This document shows positions 10,555 to 22,250 of a stretch of 64,000 bases of DNA, in pieces. Numbering within the stretch: position 1 is the first letter of the stretch; each line of letters opens with the position of its first letter. Origin of the DNA: Microvelia longipes (lineage: Eukaryota > Arthropoda > Insecta > Hemiptera > Veliidae); the NCBI GenBank assembly GCA_018340805.1, contig JACMZG010000008.1:80353542-80417541 (forward strand). Reading direction: 5' to 3'. The position numbers and the translations under genes were made by a program. Under the pieces are notes generated by a model. That model saw nothing but the letters and a program-made list of their open reading frames with translations, searched no databases and was not told the origin of the DNA.

Positions 10555-10680
10555 ATTTTCTAGTTGTAAACTTATATTAAGTAAAAAAAACGATAAAATT
10601 ATGGACCCTTCCAGGATTCGAACCCAGGTACCCTGAGTTTGAGTGGTCGTATTGACTCCGGACCACTGGTATTCAACTCA
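10555..10680 (-). repeat. tRNA-like box B, second unit of a 139 bp direct repeat
   Basis: On the minus strand 10624-10614 reads GGTTCGAATCC, a perfect box B, 139 bp from the first. The flanks repeat those of the first unit (TTCTAGTTGTAAACTTATAT on the plus strand). AGTGGTC/GACCACT form a 7 bp stem where an anticodon arm would lie, but the loop is too long for a tRNA. Confidence 0.55.
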
Positions 10681-11010
10681 GAGGCCCAAAAAACATAGAA
10701 AACGACACCCTACTCGAAATTTAATTTTCAGGACCGTAATTTTGGTTTTTTATAATTTTTGTGGTTTTTTCGACTTTCTGGTAATTTAAAGTGGTCGTAT
10801 CGACTTCGGACCGGTTTTATTCGATTCAGCGCCCAAAATTACATAGAAAACGACACCCTACTCGAAATTTATTTTTTATCGACCTAAATTTTGGTTTTCG
10901 GTCATTTACAATGGTTTTTTCGATTTTTAGGTCACTTAGAGTGGTCGTATCGACTTCGGATCGGTTTCATTCGATTCAGCGTCTAAAAACCATAAATATT
11001 GACCTTTTTC
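10643..11010. repeat. 148-150 bp tandem repeat, about 2.5 copies
   Basis: Units start at GTGGTCGTATYGACT (10643, 10791 and 10941). Each continues with a GGACC/GGATCG block, AAAACGACACCCTACTCG (in the first two) and a TTTTGGTTTT block. The third unit decays near 11010. The unit length is in the satellite range, but only three copies are in this window. Confidence 0.75.
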
Positions 11011-11207
11011 GCGGCAAAAAAATATTAACCCTGAATTTTGCCGATTTTTTGAAAATTTCGCTGACTCAGCAAACCGGGTTGCTGACGTCACAAAACCTGG
11101 TTTTCAATAGGGTTTGTGTCCTCCCAAAGGTTGATTTTTGTACCAAGTTTGGTTAAAAAATATTAATCCGTTCGAAAGATAGAGTGTTTACAAGAAAGTG
11201 TCTAGAA

Positions 11208-11526
<319 letters not shown>

Positions 11527-11542
11527 ACGAAAAATTTTTTTT

Positions 11543-11605
11543 CGTCATAAGGGACTTCTGAAACGGATTTGTGTCGTGGTCCGAGGTTCGAATTCCGCCA
11601 TGACG
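11543..11605 (+). repeat. Shortened tRNA-like sequence at the edge of a (TA)n tract
   Basis: CGTCATA (11543-11549) can pair with CATGACG (11599-11605) as an acceptor-like stem, with a box B-like GGTTCGAATTCC at 11585-11596. The middle is about 10 nt shorter than in a real tRNA and the box B has one extra base. Copies are at 29776-29838 (minus) and 30012-30072 (plus). A related block, TATCCCATTAGCCGAATTTT, lies at 43838-43865, again beside (TA)n. This is tRNA-derived repeat debris. Confidence 0.5.
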
Positions 11606-12099
11606 CCTATCCCATTAGGCGAATTTTCAAAGGAAATTCGCTAAAAACAGTGTAGTACTCCCCAAAAACTAGTAACTATCTAATAAAAATTTCCGAAAAA
11701 TTAGTTTATGACATTGATTGTATGTACTTGAATAAGTCAAGAAATCATCAATTAAGTTTGTATTGGTTAAATTATAAACTATAATTTTAGTCTATTTCTG
11801 GTTGTTAGTTAGAAAGCTGAAAACTGCAGGTGCAAACATACACATATCGCAATTCTTTATTGGCTAAGTACATTGTTCTCTTCATATTTTATGAAAATAA
11901 ACAAAATAAAGGCTATGTAATAAATTGGTTGTTGAAAAAGTTATCGACTCTTAAAATTATAAGAGTTGACTGTAAATTATAGTAGTTTCGCGAGGCTAAA
12001 CTTAAAACGTTCAAATAAGGAGGTTAGCAATGCGTATAAGTAATTAAATTTTTAATTGGGGACGGAGAAAAAAGATAAGGGGCCGGATGTATTCTTACT

Positions 12100-12245
12100 A
12101 TTTGAGGACGAGCAAAGAGAGCTCGGAGACGTGTTGCAGTGTAAATTTAAGTACTTCTGTTTTCTGAGGACGAGCGAATCGAATCAGAAGTAGGGAGGAT
12201 GAGCGTTGCAAATCCAATGTGATATGGAAAAGTTCCCTTGTACCT
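12100..12245 (+). repeat. Composite 5S-type element, 3' tail fragment
   Basis: Contains GAGGACGAGCAAAGAGAGCTC, GACGTGTTGCAGTGTAAATTTA, GAGGACGAGCGAATCGAATC, GAGGATGAGCGTTGCAAATCC and a GGAAAAGTTCCC block, in family order. The 50 bp minisatellite starts directly after it. Confidence 0.65.
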
Positions 12246-12249
12246 ATTT

Positions 12250-12905
12250 TTTTAATAAATTGATTCCATATAGATATATACTAGAGGGACATTACCTATC
12301 TCAATACATTGATTCCATAGAGATATATACTAGAGGGACATTGCCTATCTCAATACATTGATTCCATAGAGATATATACTAGAGGGACATTGCCTATCTC
12401 AATACATTGATTCCATAGAGATATATACTAGAGGGACATTGCCTATCTCAATACATTGATTCCATAGAGATATACTCTAGAGGGGGCCTTATCTATCTCA
12501 ATACATTAATTCCATAGAGATATATACTAGAGGGGGCGTGGCCTATCTCAATACATTGATTCCATAGAGATATATACTAGAGGGACATTACCTATCTCAA
12601 TACATTGATTCTATAGAGATATATACTAGAGGGGGCATTGCCTATCTCAATACATTGATTCCATAGAAATATATACTAGAGGGGGCATTACCTATCTCAA
12701 TACATTGATTCCATAGAGATATATACTAGAGGGGGCATTATCTATCTCAATACATTGATTCCATAGAGATATATACTAGAGGGGGCATTACCTATCTCAA
12801 CACATTGATTCCATAGAGATATATACTAGAAGGGGCATTACCTATCACAATACATTGATTCCATAGAGATATATACTAGAGGGGGCATGGCCTATCTCAA
12901 TAAAT
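12250..12905. repeat. 50 bp minisatellite, 13 copies
   Basis: Each 49-50 bp unit runs from TTGATTCCATAGAGATATAT through a CTAGAGGGRNCAT core to CCTATCTCAATACA. Variants fall into a GGGACATT and a GGGGGCATT class; unit five carries TACTCTAGAGG and CCTTATC. Neighbouring units share variants, consistent with unequal exchange or slippage. Degraded copies of the array are at 28548-29140 (inverted) and 30722-31338 (direct). Confidence 0.93.
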
Positions 12906-13750
12906 TGAGAGGCCTGAAACATCTTTTTGGGGCTCTCAGGGGCTTTGCGTAACCTCATTGAAACCTCCTTCAAGAGTGAGTTAAGGTTATAATGAATCAA
13001 TTGATTTTGGCTTCCCGCACATTGTTTGTGTCTTAATTTTTATTTTTAATATTCTCCTATATAAGTTATTGTAATTTTGTACTGATTATTTGATTGTATT
13101 TATAATTATAGGTGGTCAGGTTACTTTTTCGAGGTTTCACAATTTAACCTATAGGGCCCTATAGTAATAATATCTTTATGCAAGTACTATTTATCTAAAA
13201 TGAGGATTCGCGGGGCTCTACAGTTTGCGTACCTTTGCTGTCTGGTATCATGATATCATAGATAAAAAGAGCAATGAACTGTAAAAATATAAATAGTACG
13301 CTAACTGTTACTGTTTGAGGTTTCCTTACCCAATCTATTGTTAATGCTGTCAATGAGTTAGGTAAACTATGTTAGCTTTTCGACCTGTCTGCAGGTCCTT
13401 TTTCTACGAATATAATTTCCAGTATACTATGTATATCAGAGAGGTAGAAGAATTACGAATGACGACTATGACGTCATGGTTTTTGTTAAAAATAGTGGGA
13501 GATAGGTAGAACAGGTGGTCAAGGTTGTTTGCCTCCAGTATTCAACCCGTAGATAAACCGAGATCATTTTGTTTCATTTCTTTTCAAATATTTTATCATA
13601 AACTGTTATTTTGTATTTAATTTTATTTAAATTACGATTAGTTAATCTTGTTTAGTGAATTTTATTTACTAATAAACATGATGAAGTGTTTGAATGCGTT
13701 TTTTCAATAATTAGAGGTGCTGTTTTTAAGATCGTTTTGTGAAAGGAAGT
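12906..13750. other. Non-coding AT-rich DNA downstream of the minisatellite
   Basis: The first 90 bp (GGGGCTCTCAGGGGCTTTGC and GAGGTTTCAC-like blocks) have a diverged relative at 46780-46880 in reverse orientation. TGACGTCA occurs at 13469-13476. No gene is supported. Confidence 0.5.
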
Positions 13751-14030
13751 TTTGAAGTGCATAGGGGGTGTAGTTGATAAGTTTGTACGCTAGGGGTGCT
13801 GTGATCGCTTCCCGCCTGCACTCGCCAAGCAATTCCAGCTTCAGTCTTCATTAACCCACCGGTCTAGTGATTTCTTTACAAAATCTATCTTTCGTTTTAC
13901 CGCGTAATTTTCGACAACGATTGTTGACTAAATTTATTTTTATGATTACAGTTCCATACAATTGTGCTATTTTTTCGAATTAATCGATTTGAATCGATAT
14001 CTATACTATTTGGAGATCGTCATTAGAACA
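13750..14030 (+). promoter_or_regulatory. Possible promoter and 5' untranslated region (speculative)
   Basis: A locally GC-richer patch (13790-13870) contains TTCAGTC near 13839-13845, resembling an arthropod initiator (TCAGT). A polypyrimidine-like run ending ATTACAG at about 13951 could be a splice acceptor. The palindrome ATCGATTTGAATCGAT lies at 13983-13998. Together with the short open frame that follows, this suggests a first exon, but each element alone is weak. Confidence 0.25.
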
Positions 14031-14088
14031 ATGAAAAGGATGAAATCCACTATTTGGATGAATTTTATTCTCATCATTTATTTATCAG
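14031..14088 (+). CDS. Possible signal-peptide first exon (speculative)
   Basis: An ATG opens a 19-codon frame reading MKRMKSTIWMNFILIIYLS, with a basic start and a hydrophobic core typical of a secretion signal. The frame closes two codons later unless spliced. CAG|GTTAGA at 14086-14094 is an acceptable splice donor, leaving phase 1. No second exon with matching phase is recognised downstream, and a 58 bp exon can arise by chance in AT-rich DNA. The second copy (32461) is identical, while the noisy inverted copy has lost one A, so these copies give no independent evidence of conservation. Confidence 0.22.
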
Positions 14089-14628
14089 GTTAGATTATGT
14101 TTGATTATTAATGTTTTAAAGTATTACGTATTTATTTAGTCCATTAACTGACTCATTTATTTAGTCCATTAATCAACTCGAATAAAACTTTTTGATAAGA
14201 AATAAATTGAAAACACTAAATAACTTTGAAGCGGAACTTTTGAGGTTATGTTCGCCACTGAAGTCTTGTTAATCTTATTTATTTTAATAATATCTAATTA
14301 TTTTTTGAAATCATGTGATGTTCGTGTTCGTTAATATTATATTATTATTAATACGGGTATAAGTGAAATATAGACATGGAGTTTTTCTATAACACTGACA
14401 GAAAACAAATCCAATAATAATAACAAACTGAACAGTTCAAAGTCTCTACGATAACAGAATATTACAATTTCATAAACAGGTTTAAATAAGTCAAAATGGT
14501 CGAACATTTATACTTTTTTAATTAATAATGATCATAAATAATGATTCCTATTTAACTATAACGGTAAGAACATCTTTTTTACCAATGATGTTAATAATAG
14601 TAACACCCTCTTATCTAATGATAATAAT

Positions 14629-14695
14629 CAAAGTTTTATAAATAGAACTATTTATAAAAAGAAAATTTATAAGTAGTTCTATTTATAAAACTTTG
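14629..14695. repeat. Perfect 22 bp inverted repeat
   Basis: Arms CAAAGTTTTATAAATAGAAC plus TA (14629-14650) and its exact complement (14674-14695) enclose a 23 bp spacer. A strong cruciform or RNA hairpin is possible. It recurs in the second copy near 33059. Confidence 0.8.
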
Positions 14696-14865
14696 ATAAA
14701 GTTATAATGTAACAGTACTTTATAACTACGTACTTAGTTAACTACGTGACTTAGTACTTTAGTACTTTGATAAGTAAGTAATAATACAACCTTTTTTTTA
14801 AATAATAATAGACATAGTTACACCATTTTTAACCAATGATAATAATACTAATATTATTATTACAA

Positions 14866-14955
14866 CGAGCGAATCGAGTCCAAAGTAATGAGGATGGGCG
14901 TAGCGAATCCAATGTGTTTAGGAAAAGTTTCGAAGTACCCAGATTTTTCCTCTTA
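14866..14955 (+). repeat. Composite 5S-type element, 3' tail fragment
   Basis: ACGAGCGAATCGAGTCCAAAG, GAGGATGGGCGTAGCGAATCC and GGAAAAGTTTCGAAGTACCC appear in family order. Another copy is at 33298. Confidence 0.65.
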
Positions 14956-15206
14956 GTGGTGGTTCTCCGTTAAGTGGTTTGAATTATTTAAGATTGTTCA
15001 CAGTAAGTTAAATTTCTTGATAAAAATGCTCTTTTGATATTCGTCGTTTACCCGGAAAGTATTTGTGACTCAGCATTCCTGATGAGGTTAATCATGACCC
15101 ATTCTTCTTCTTTTACTTCCAATTTATGGTCATCACTTTTTTGTGATTTTTATTAATAGTTTAATAAAAAAAAAATTATTATTGCTATGTTTTTACTTTT
15201 CAACAT

Positions 15207-15430
15207 TTATACCGTAGTTATATAGGAAAAATATTGTGTTTGCGAAAAAATCCGAAACCGGAAGTATCCGTTTCAGGTGTTTTTAAAGGCCTCCTGAGTG
15301 GTTTTCACAAAGTTGTCTGTCTGTATGTGTGTGTCTCTATCATCATAGCACCCAGTGTATTAATAATGCTAGAGAGTTGAAACTTCGTACAAAAATCACT
15401 CTACCTTTGTAGTTGTGCTATTCGGAATTT
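15207..15430 (+). repeat. Composite 5S-type element, 5' portion
   Basis: The 5' hairpin is decayed (AACATTTATACCGTAGTTATATAGG), followed by GTGTTTGCGAAAAAATCCGA, CCGTTTCAGGTGTTTTTAA, GTCTGTCTGTATGTGTGTGT and CACCCAGTGTATTAATAATG. It ends near a GTGCTATTCGGAAT block. Its second copy is at about 33640-33860. Confidence 0.7.
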
Positions 15431-15439
15431 TATTTACTA

Positions 15440-16745
15440 CTTTAGTTGCAATTCTATACAGCTGTACAAGATTAGACAAATAAGGTATATTTATTTACAT
15501 ATTACCCATTGTATCCACTAATCTTTTTTTTATCTATCTTTTTAAATCAAAATTTTGCAGAGGAATAATTTTTACTCTACTAATTTTTATTTTATTAGTC
15601 TTTACCTATCTTATTACGTCAAATTTTTTAAGATCAAAAATGAGAAAGAAATTTCTTTCCGTCATAAAATTATTATAATAAAAAATGAAAATTAAAACAT
15701 TAATTTAAAAGCAGTTACTTAATACATTAAACTTTTTAAGTTCTTTTATAGTTATTTTATTAACTTGGAAAATTGGCTACTAAAAACGTTTTATTAAAGT
15801 CATTTGGAAAACATTTTTCTAAATAATAATTTATTTATTTTTTTGCCTTTTACTTTTTAGCTGTTACAACATTAATTGCTAGTATTATTCTTTACTTTCT
15901 TAAAATCAGTCCTTTGATTTATAAGTGTAATTATATAACATATCTAAATAAATAATAAACAATTTTTGCTTTTTTTAATTTACCTACTATTTATATCTGG
16001 TTAATAAGTTTTTATTACTCTTTAATTTATTACTTAATGTTATTAATGATATTTCTATGTTTAATTACTATTAAACATTATTACTATAGTAATTACATTA
16101 ATTACTATTGTCACTTATCAGATTTGTCACTTGTGTTACTTATCAGATTAATAAGTAACTATTATATTTTTATTTAATACTTTTTTTTATTTATTTATGT
16201 AAATATTACTTATTAAATGATAGAATTCAAAGAGCGACAAAATTATTTGGAGTATACAAATAATTAGTATACTATACAATAATATATTTTAATTGTATTT
16301 TTACAGAAAATTGTGCTAATTTAAGTATTTGCATACACTAATAAAAATACACTTTAAAACTTTTTAATGGGTAAAAAAAATTGTGGAATTTATTATTCAA
16401 CAATTGCTTTATTATTTTTTTACTTAATTTCTTTAGTTTAAGTTAAAAGAGCGGATAGTTTTAAAAAATATAGTATCCCCATTATTTTTACTTCCTTTTT
16501 TAGTTTAACTTTTGTCAAGTTTTTAAGTACCTTCGTCAAAAATGTGACAACTAAGCCAATCAAATATAACGATAATGCTTTTAAATTGGTTCAATTTATT
16601 ATTCGGACAGATTTCATTTTTTTACGGAAATTGACGTAATTCTGTATTGTTATTTATTGTTTGTAGCTCTAAACTTTTTTGATTTTATTGTTATTTGAAT
16701 CATAAGTGTGCTGATATATTATGCTAAATATTTCTCTTTTGTTCA
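15440..16745. other. Very AT-rich DNA without a recognisable feature
   Basis: Long T-rich and A-rich stretches; no open frame or array is supported. Confidence 0.5.
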
Positions 16746-16749
16746 CTCC

Positions 16750-17402
16750 TTTTCCTCATTGTTGCCATAGGTTTATAGGAAAAGTATTGGAATTGCAAAA
16801 AAATGTCTGAAACCGGGATTTCACCTGACCAATTGGTGGTTTTTCCCAAGTTGTCTGTCTTTATTTGGGTGTGTGAATTTGCTTATTGGTATGTGTGTGT
16901 TCCTTTTATCAATATGCTAGAGAGTTAAACTTGAATAAAAATCAATTTTTTAGATTTAGTTGTGCTATCCAGAAAATGACGTCATTGACCGTCATTAATG
17001 ACTTGTAAAATTGAATGATTAAAAATCGGAAAAAAATATGCGGATCAATTTAAAATTTAGTACGCATATAGTTTTACATAAGATCAACAAATGTGTCTTG
17101 TTTCATTTTATTATCAGCATTAGTTAAATTTTTATCCAGACTCTAAAAAGATATATAAAAACGAAAATTATTTGAGTTGAAATTTGGGCGTGGATATCTC
17201 TTTAGGTAATGAATATGTATTTTAAGTAATATTCAAACAAGGCATGTATTGAAGGTTCTTGTTGAATCAATAATGACAAGCAGCATCGATCGAGGTCAGT
17301 ACCCGGAGGGTTACCACTATGATTTTTGACAGATATTAAGACAAATTCAAGTGACTTCTATAGTTTGAGGACGAGTGAAGTGGGTTGAAATCGGTGAAAA
17401 TG
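16750..17402 (+). repeat. Composite 5S-type element, near complete, cut by the scaffold gap
   Basis: Order: 5' hairpin TTTTCCT (16750-16756)/AGGAAAA (16777-16783); middle section with TGACGTCA at 16977-16984; 5S-like module near 17270-17320 (GACAAGCAGCATCGATCGAG, TCAGTACCCGGAGGGTTACC); start of the tail (TTTGAGGACGAGTGAAGTGG). The missing end is present in the second copy, which finishes at about 35893. Confidence 0.8.
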
Positions 17403-18402
17403 NNNNNNNNNNNNNNNNNNNNNNNNNNNNNNNNNNNNNNNNNNNNNNNNNNNNNNNNNNNNNNNNNNNNNNNNNNNNNNNNNNNNNNNNNNNNNNNNNN
17501 NNNNNNNNNNNNNNNNNNNNNNNNNNNNNNNNNNNNNNNNNNNNNNNNNNNNNNNNNNNNNNNNNNNNNNNNNNNNNNNNNNNNNNNNNNNNNNNNNNNN
17601 NNNNNNNNNNNNNNNNNNNNNNNNNNNNNNNNNNNNNNNNNNNNNNNNNNNNNNNNNNNNNNNNNNNNNNNNNNNNNNNNNNNNNNNNNNNNNNNNNNNN
17701 NNNNNNNNNNNNNNNNNNNNNNNNNNNNNNNNNNNNNNNNNNNNNNNNNNNNNNNNNNNNNNNNNNNNNNNNNNNNNNNNNNNNNNNNNNNNNNNNNNNN
17801 NNNNNNNNNNNNNNNNNNNNNNNNNNNNNNNNNNNNNNNNNNNNNNNNNNNNNNNNNNNNNNNNNNNNNNNNNNNNNNNNNNNNNNNNNNNNNNNNNNNN
17901 NNNNNNNNNNNNNNNNNNNNNNNNNNNNNNNNNNNNNNNNNNNNNNNNNNNNNNNNNNNNNNNNNNNNNNNNNNNNNNNNNNNNNNNNNNNNNNNNNNNN
18001 NNNNNNNNNNNNNNNNNNNNNNNNNNNNNNNNNNNNNNNNNNNNNNNNNNNNNNNNNNNNNNNNNNNNNNNNNNNNNNNNNNNNNNNNNNNNNNNNNNNN
18101 NNNNNNNNNNNNNNNNNNNNNNNNNNNNNNNNNNNNNNNNNNNNNNNNNNNNNNNNNNNNNNNNNNNNNNNNNNNNNNNNNNNNNNNNNNNNNNNNNNNN
18201 NNNNNNNNNNNNNNNNNNNNNNNNNNNNNNNNNNNNNNNNNNNNNNNNNNNNNNNNNNNNNNNNNNNNNNNNNNNNNNNNNNNNNNNNNNNNNNNNNNNN
18301 NNNNNNNNNNNNNNNNNNNNNNNNNNNNNNNNNNNNNNNNNNNNNNNNNNNNNNNNNNNNNNNNNNNNNNNNNNNNNNNNNNNNNNNNNNNNNNNNNNNN
18401 NN
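17403..18402. other. Scaffold gap of exactly 1000 N
   Basis: The round number indicates a placeholder set by scaffolding software, not a measured distance. The sequence on its left also occurs at 35836 and continues there, so there may be no missing sequence at all. Confidence 0.99.
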
Positions 18403-19124
18403 TATAAAAGATCTCGCATCCATCAGACCTCAACTCTTAACAAATAAGTCTTTAGCAATAAATCTATTAAAATGAGCCGCTACCGAGTGGGTCGATAAAA
18501 CCGTCAGATTTATATATTCTGGAGTTGCATCCAGGTTATCTCTTAGTTTTAGCTATAGGATCCCCCTGGATTTAGGTAAGAAGATGGCTAGAAACATTTA
18601 TGAAGTCATGACCAATCCCGTCTTGGTACTCGTTAATATAACTTTAATAACACGGCAATACGCTCACGAATCATCTCATGCTGGGCGGGGACGCAAAGTA
18701 AAGAATTAGGTATTATTTCATATTTGTAATTTAGTCGAATAAGAATTTTAAATTTTATAATTTATATTAAGAATTACAAAACATTCATACACGAGAATAA
18801 TGTCACACAATTTTAAATCGACACGCTTTAATCATTATTGATATGGAGAACCAACAATGCGTTTTATGTCAGAATAGTCTATAATAACGACAGCCTATAC
18901 ACCTATTCTTTAAAATAAAACCCGTTCATTCAGTTTTGATTGAAAGTTGACAATTAAGGCGATACACACACAAATAGTTATCCTTAATGTAACAATTGAA
19001 TATATAAAATTAACTTTCTAATACTGCATATATCAACCGTTTTTGTCGGCAATCGTCTTAACAACACGGCGATGTCAGTACTTGCATGGTAACGATAGGA
19101 ATAAACGGAACATTACCTATTACA

Positions 19125-19752
19125 TTGATACTGACGCGTTATCCAAAACATAAATGTCGACCACACTATAACTGTGCAAGAGACATCTAGGAAATGTAAC
19201 AAGCAAAAAGCAATACTACATCTGGGAACTGTCAATCATACCAATGATTATGTTTTCTTTTCAGAGCATGATGCGGTAAGAGAGCACATCTGCGTCTATG
19301 GTAAATACTCACATTACACTATTAGGAATTTTTAATTAAAGCTCAGAAGTGGAGTTAAGCTCTGTCGGCGCCTGAATGAGCTTAGATCGTAAGAAACAGG
19401 TGGACATGAACATTGATAGTTGAGCCATCAATGAAGAAAGAGTCGAAATAAGAAAAATCCCCAGTGTAGCATTGCATTTGGTTTTACATTCTAGGGTCAT
19501 CTCGCACCAGTTAAAATATTGACCAGATTATTGTTTGAACAATAACATAATCTGTTTATAAATAAGAGGTCAGAGGAGTTTAGGCTCTGGTCGGCGCTCT
19601 GAATGAGTTCAGGACGTAACGAAACAGAGTGGACATGAATTAATGTCGAGCTATTAAGATGGCGATGTCGAATGCTGAACAGTCCCCGATGACAATGCAT
19701 CTTGCTTGTACTTCCTAGTGTCTCTGCACAATTATATGTTCAGGACTATCAC
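19125..19752 (-). repeat. Mirror copy of the TTGTGCGAGAG inverted-repeat element
   Basis: Degraded reverse complement of 40440-41085, including two GTTTAGGCTCTG/GGACGTAACGAAACAGAGTG blocks. Confidence 0.7.
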
Positions 19753-20461
19753 TTATTTCAAGACATCTGTATAAAAATGATTATGATTTTTAAAATCTAA
19801 GAACCAGCTAGAGAGGAGGATAGCCAATTTTATAACGTAAGGAGAAATTAGTTCCCAACAACCAAACCCGATTTTAAAAGTAACATAAAATTCACAATAG
19901 GTTCTTACTTTAAGTAGAAAGCACTTTGTCAACAAAATAAACACTTATTGCGAGTAAAACAGACATATTTACATAATATCTCCTTATAACAACACAACTC
20001 GTATACCGACACACCACACACACAACACAGTCAACATACTCTCATAACACACTTAACATACAGTCCAAACAAACAACGTCAGTTTTATTCCAATGTAAAC
20101 AATTCCTTACTATTCTGTTTACATTCTTTCCAAACAAAAGTTCTAACTTCTGCGTGCTTCTTTTGTAAGAAAGAATTCTTTAGCTAGTATTATAATACTT
20201 TTTATTATTCTTTTTAGTGTTATTTTTCTTGTTCAATATTTTAATTACAAGGCTGCCTTTGATATGATGCTTTATAAAATTAAACAACATACAATTATCT
20301 AAGAGAATGAGTAAAAAATGTATACAGTAATGGACTAAATTTAAGAACAAAAAGTAAAGAATGTAATTAACATTAGACTACGGTATCTATCTATAAAAGA
20401 AACTAAAACTCAAGTAAATAGATATTTTAACTCCGTTAAAAAATCATAAATAAATGAAAAA

Positions 20462-20710
20462 ACTTGGTAGGCTTCCGCGGTTAGGTCATAAAATTAGTTC
20501 TCGGGAATACCGCGTAAATATACGACGACGATATCCGACGTTTCGCTCCTCGTGGGAGGGTAGACAATGCCTACAAAACGAGCTCTAAATTTTGCTAGAG
20601 CATGTGTGTTTCTATCCATCATGTCTTAATCCTAAGATGCCTCCCAGTGAAAGCAACGTCGATTCTAATTTACATTGACGAGTCCAACTGTACGACCTAA
20701 AATCTTCATT
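20462..20710 (-). repeat. Mirror copy of the hammerhead-like fold-back element
   Basis: Degraded reverse complement of 39449-39705; the GACGTTTCGCTCCTC and GATGCCTCCCAGTG blocks remain readable. Confidence 0.75.
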
Positions 20711-22089
20711 AAAAAATGAATATATAATTAAAAATATTTTACTATTTCCATAATAATATAAGAATTTTACATTTTTTTATAATTTAATAAATTAAAATTA
20801 AAATATAGGTATTATTATCAGACGAAGAATCAAAGGAATTAAGATCAAAAGAAAAAAACTATTATAAAAAAAATCAAATGACCTAGAAATATAAAAAGAA
20901 AAAAGCTTAGTCCAAAATCTAAGACTACAAATTACAAAGGCGATTAAAGCATGTTAATTGAAACTAGAGCTGAGAAAGAAGTACATAATATAAGAAAGAA
21001 GAAATAGAAATTATTTTAATTTATTTTTTTCTGTAAAAATATAGAAAACATTGTAAGTAGAGCTAAGAAGTATTTTGTAGCCATATTCTATTTGTAATTT
21101 GTACAATATTGTTAAAATATTTTTTTTACATTACAATAAATTATTTCAAAATATATATCAATTATATATACATATAAAAATCCATAAAGAACAATTAGTC
21201 TATTCATACAACACAATAATTATTTATACTTTAAAAAAAAACATAATAACAAATGTAACGTATAAACGAAGATAGATATGGTGTCAAAAGTTTGAAAGTA
21301 ACCAATTCGAATACAAACGTTTATAAATACGTCAATGACGCTTGCTAAAGGTATAACCTAAGGAACAAGTAATACAAACGACTTAAGAGCTTTCCAAATC
21401 ATAGTCTCACAGTCCTTGGACAGGACTTAACTAGTGGGGGGATCATTTTAATATAAACGTTATAAATACGCAAGTAAATTAGGTAAAATTCAACGAAAAA
21501 AAACCTAGAGAAAATATTTTTCTCTAAGTTTTTCTTCTGAGGCAAATATGAGCCCTAGCGCTGCTCCTCGCGTTGCGGCATGTACGAGTACCTAGTTCCG
21601 CGCACTTGTTACATGTAAATTTAATAAATAAAAAAGTAACTTAAACAGGAAAGGGAATTTGAAACAATTATCAGAAAATAATTCTGTACGAAACAAAAAC
21701 TAGGGATGGCTCCTGGGCTTGTTTTATATACACACTAATCCCGACAAAGTAGCTATTAACCTACACAAAAACAAAAAAGTAAACTATTAGCAGGATTAAA
21801 ATTCAAACACAGAGGTTAAAAACTTAAAAATAATACTATACTAAAAAATTTTACTCTTTTTGAACTTAATAAGTTTTTTCAATATAATTTTGCTACCAAT
21901 TTCACTTTTAAAGTGAAGCGTAAACTTTAAAATTTTAATTTTATCTCACACTATACATGCTGTAAAAAACAAACAGTTAGATCTCACCATAACACAAAAA
22001 AATAACATAATTCAAAATTTTTCATAAAAAAAAATATTACAAGAAAAGTAATTTTAATATAGAGAATAATTTAGAATTGAGAATAAAGG

Positions 22090-22250
22090 AGAGTGTGTGA
22101 CAAAGTAGTAAGTAACTACGAGTGGTGAATCAAAGTAGTAGTACTCCGCATGTGTGACAAAGTAGTAAGGACTACGAGTGTGTGACAAAGTATAAGGTAC
22201 CTACGATGTGTGACAAGTAGTAAGGTTACTACGAAGGTGTGATGTAAGGA
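22090..22250 (-). repeat. Mirror copy of the 29 bp minisatellite
   Basis: Degraded reverse complement of 37866-38022; GTGTGACAAAGTAGTAAG-like units with many one-base losses. Confidence 0.8.

Noticed and set aside
10614..10680. Functional tRNA gene on the minus strand
   Set aside because: Box B is perfect, but no acceptor stem, D-arm or normal anticodon loop can be formed.
17336..18475. Open frames of 340-366 codons on both strands
   Set aside because: They consist almost entirely of the 1000 N gap; no real coding sequence is present.
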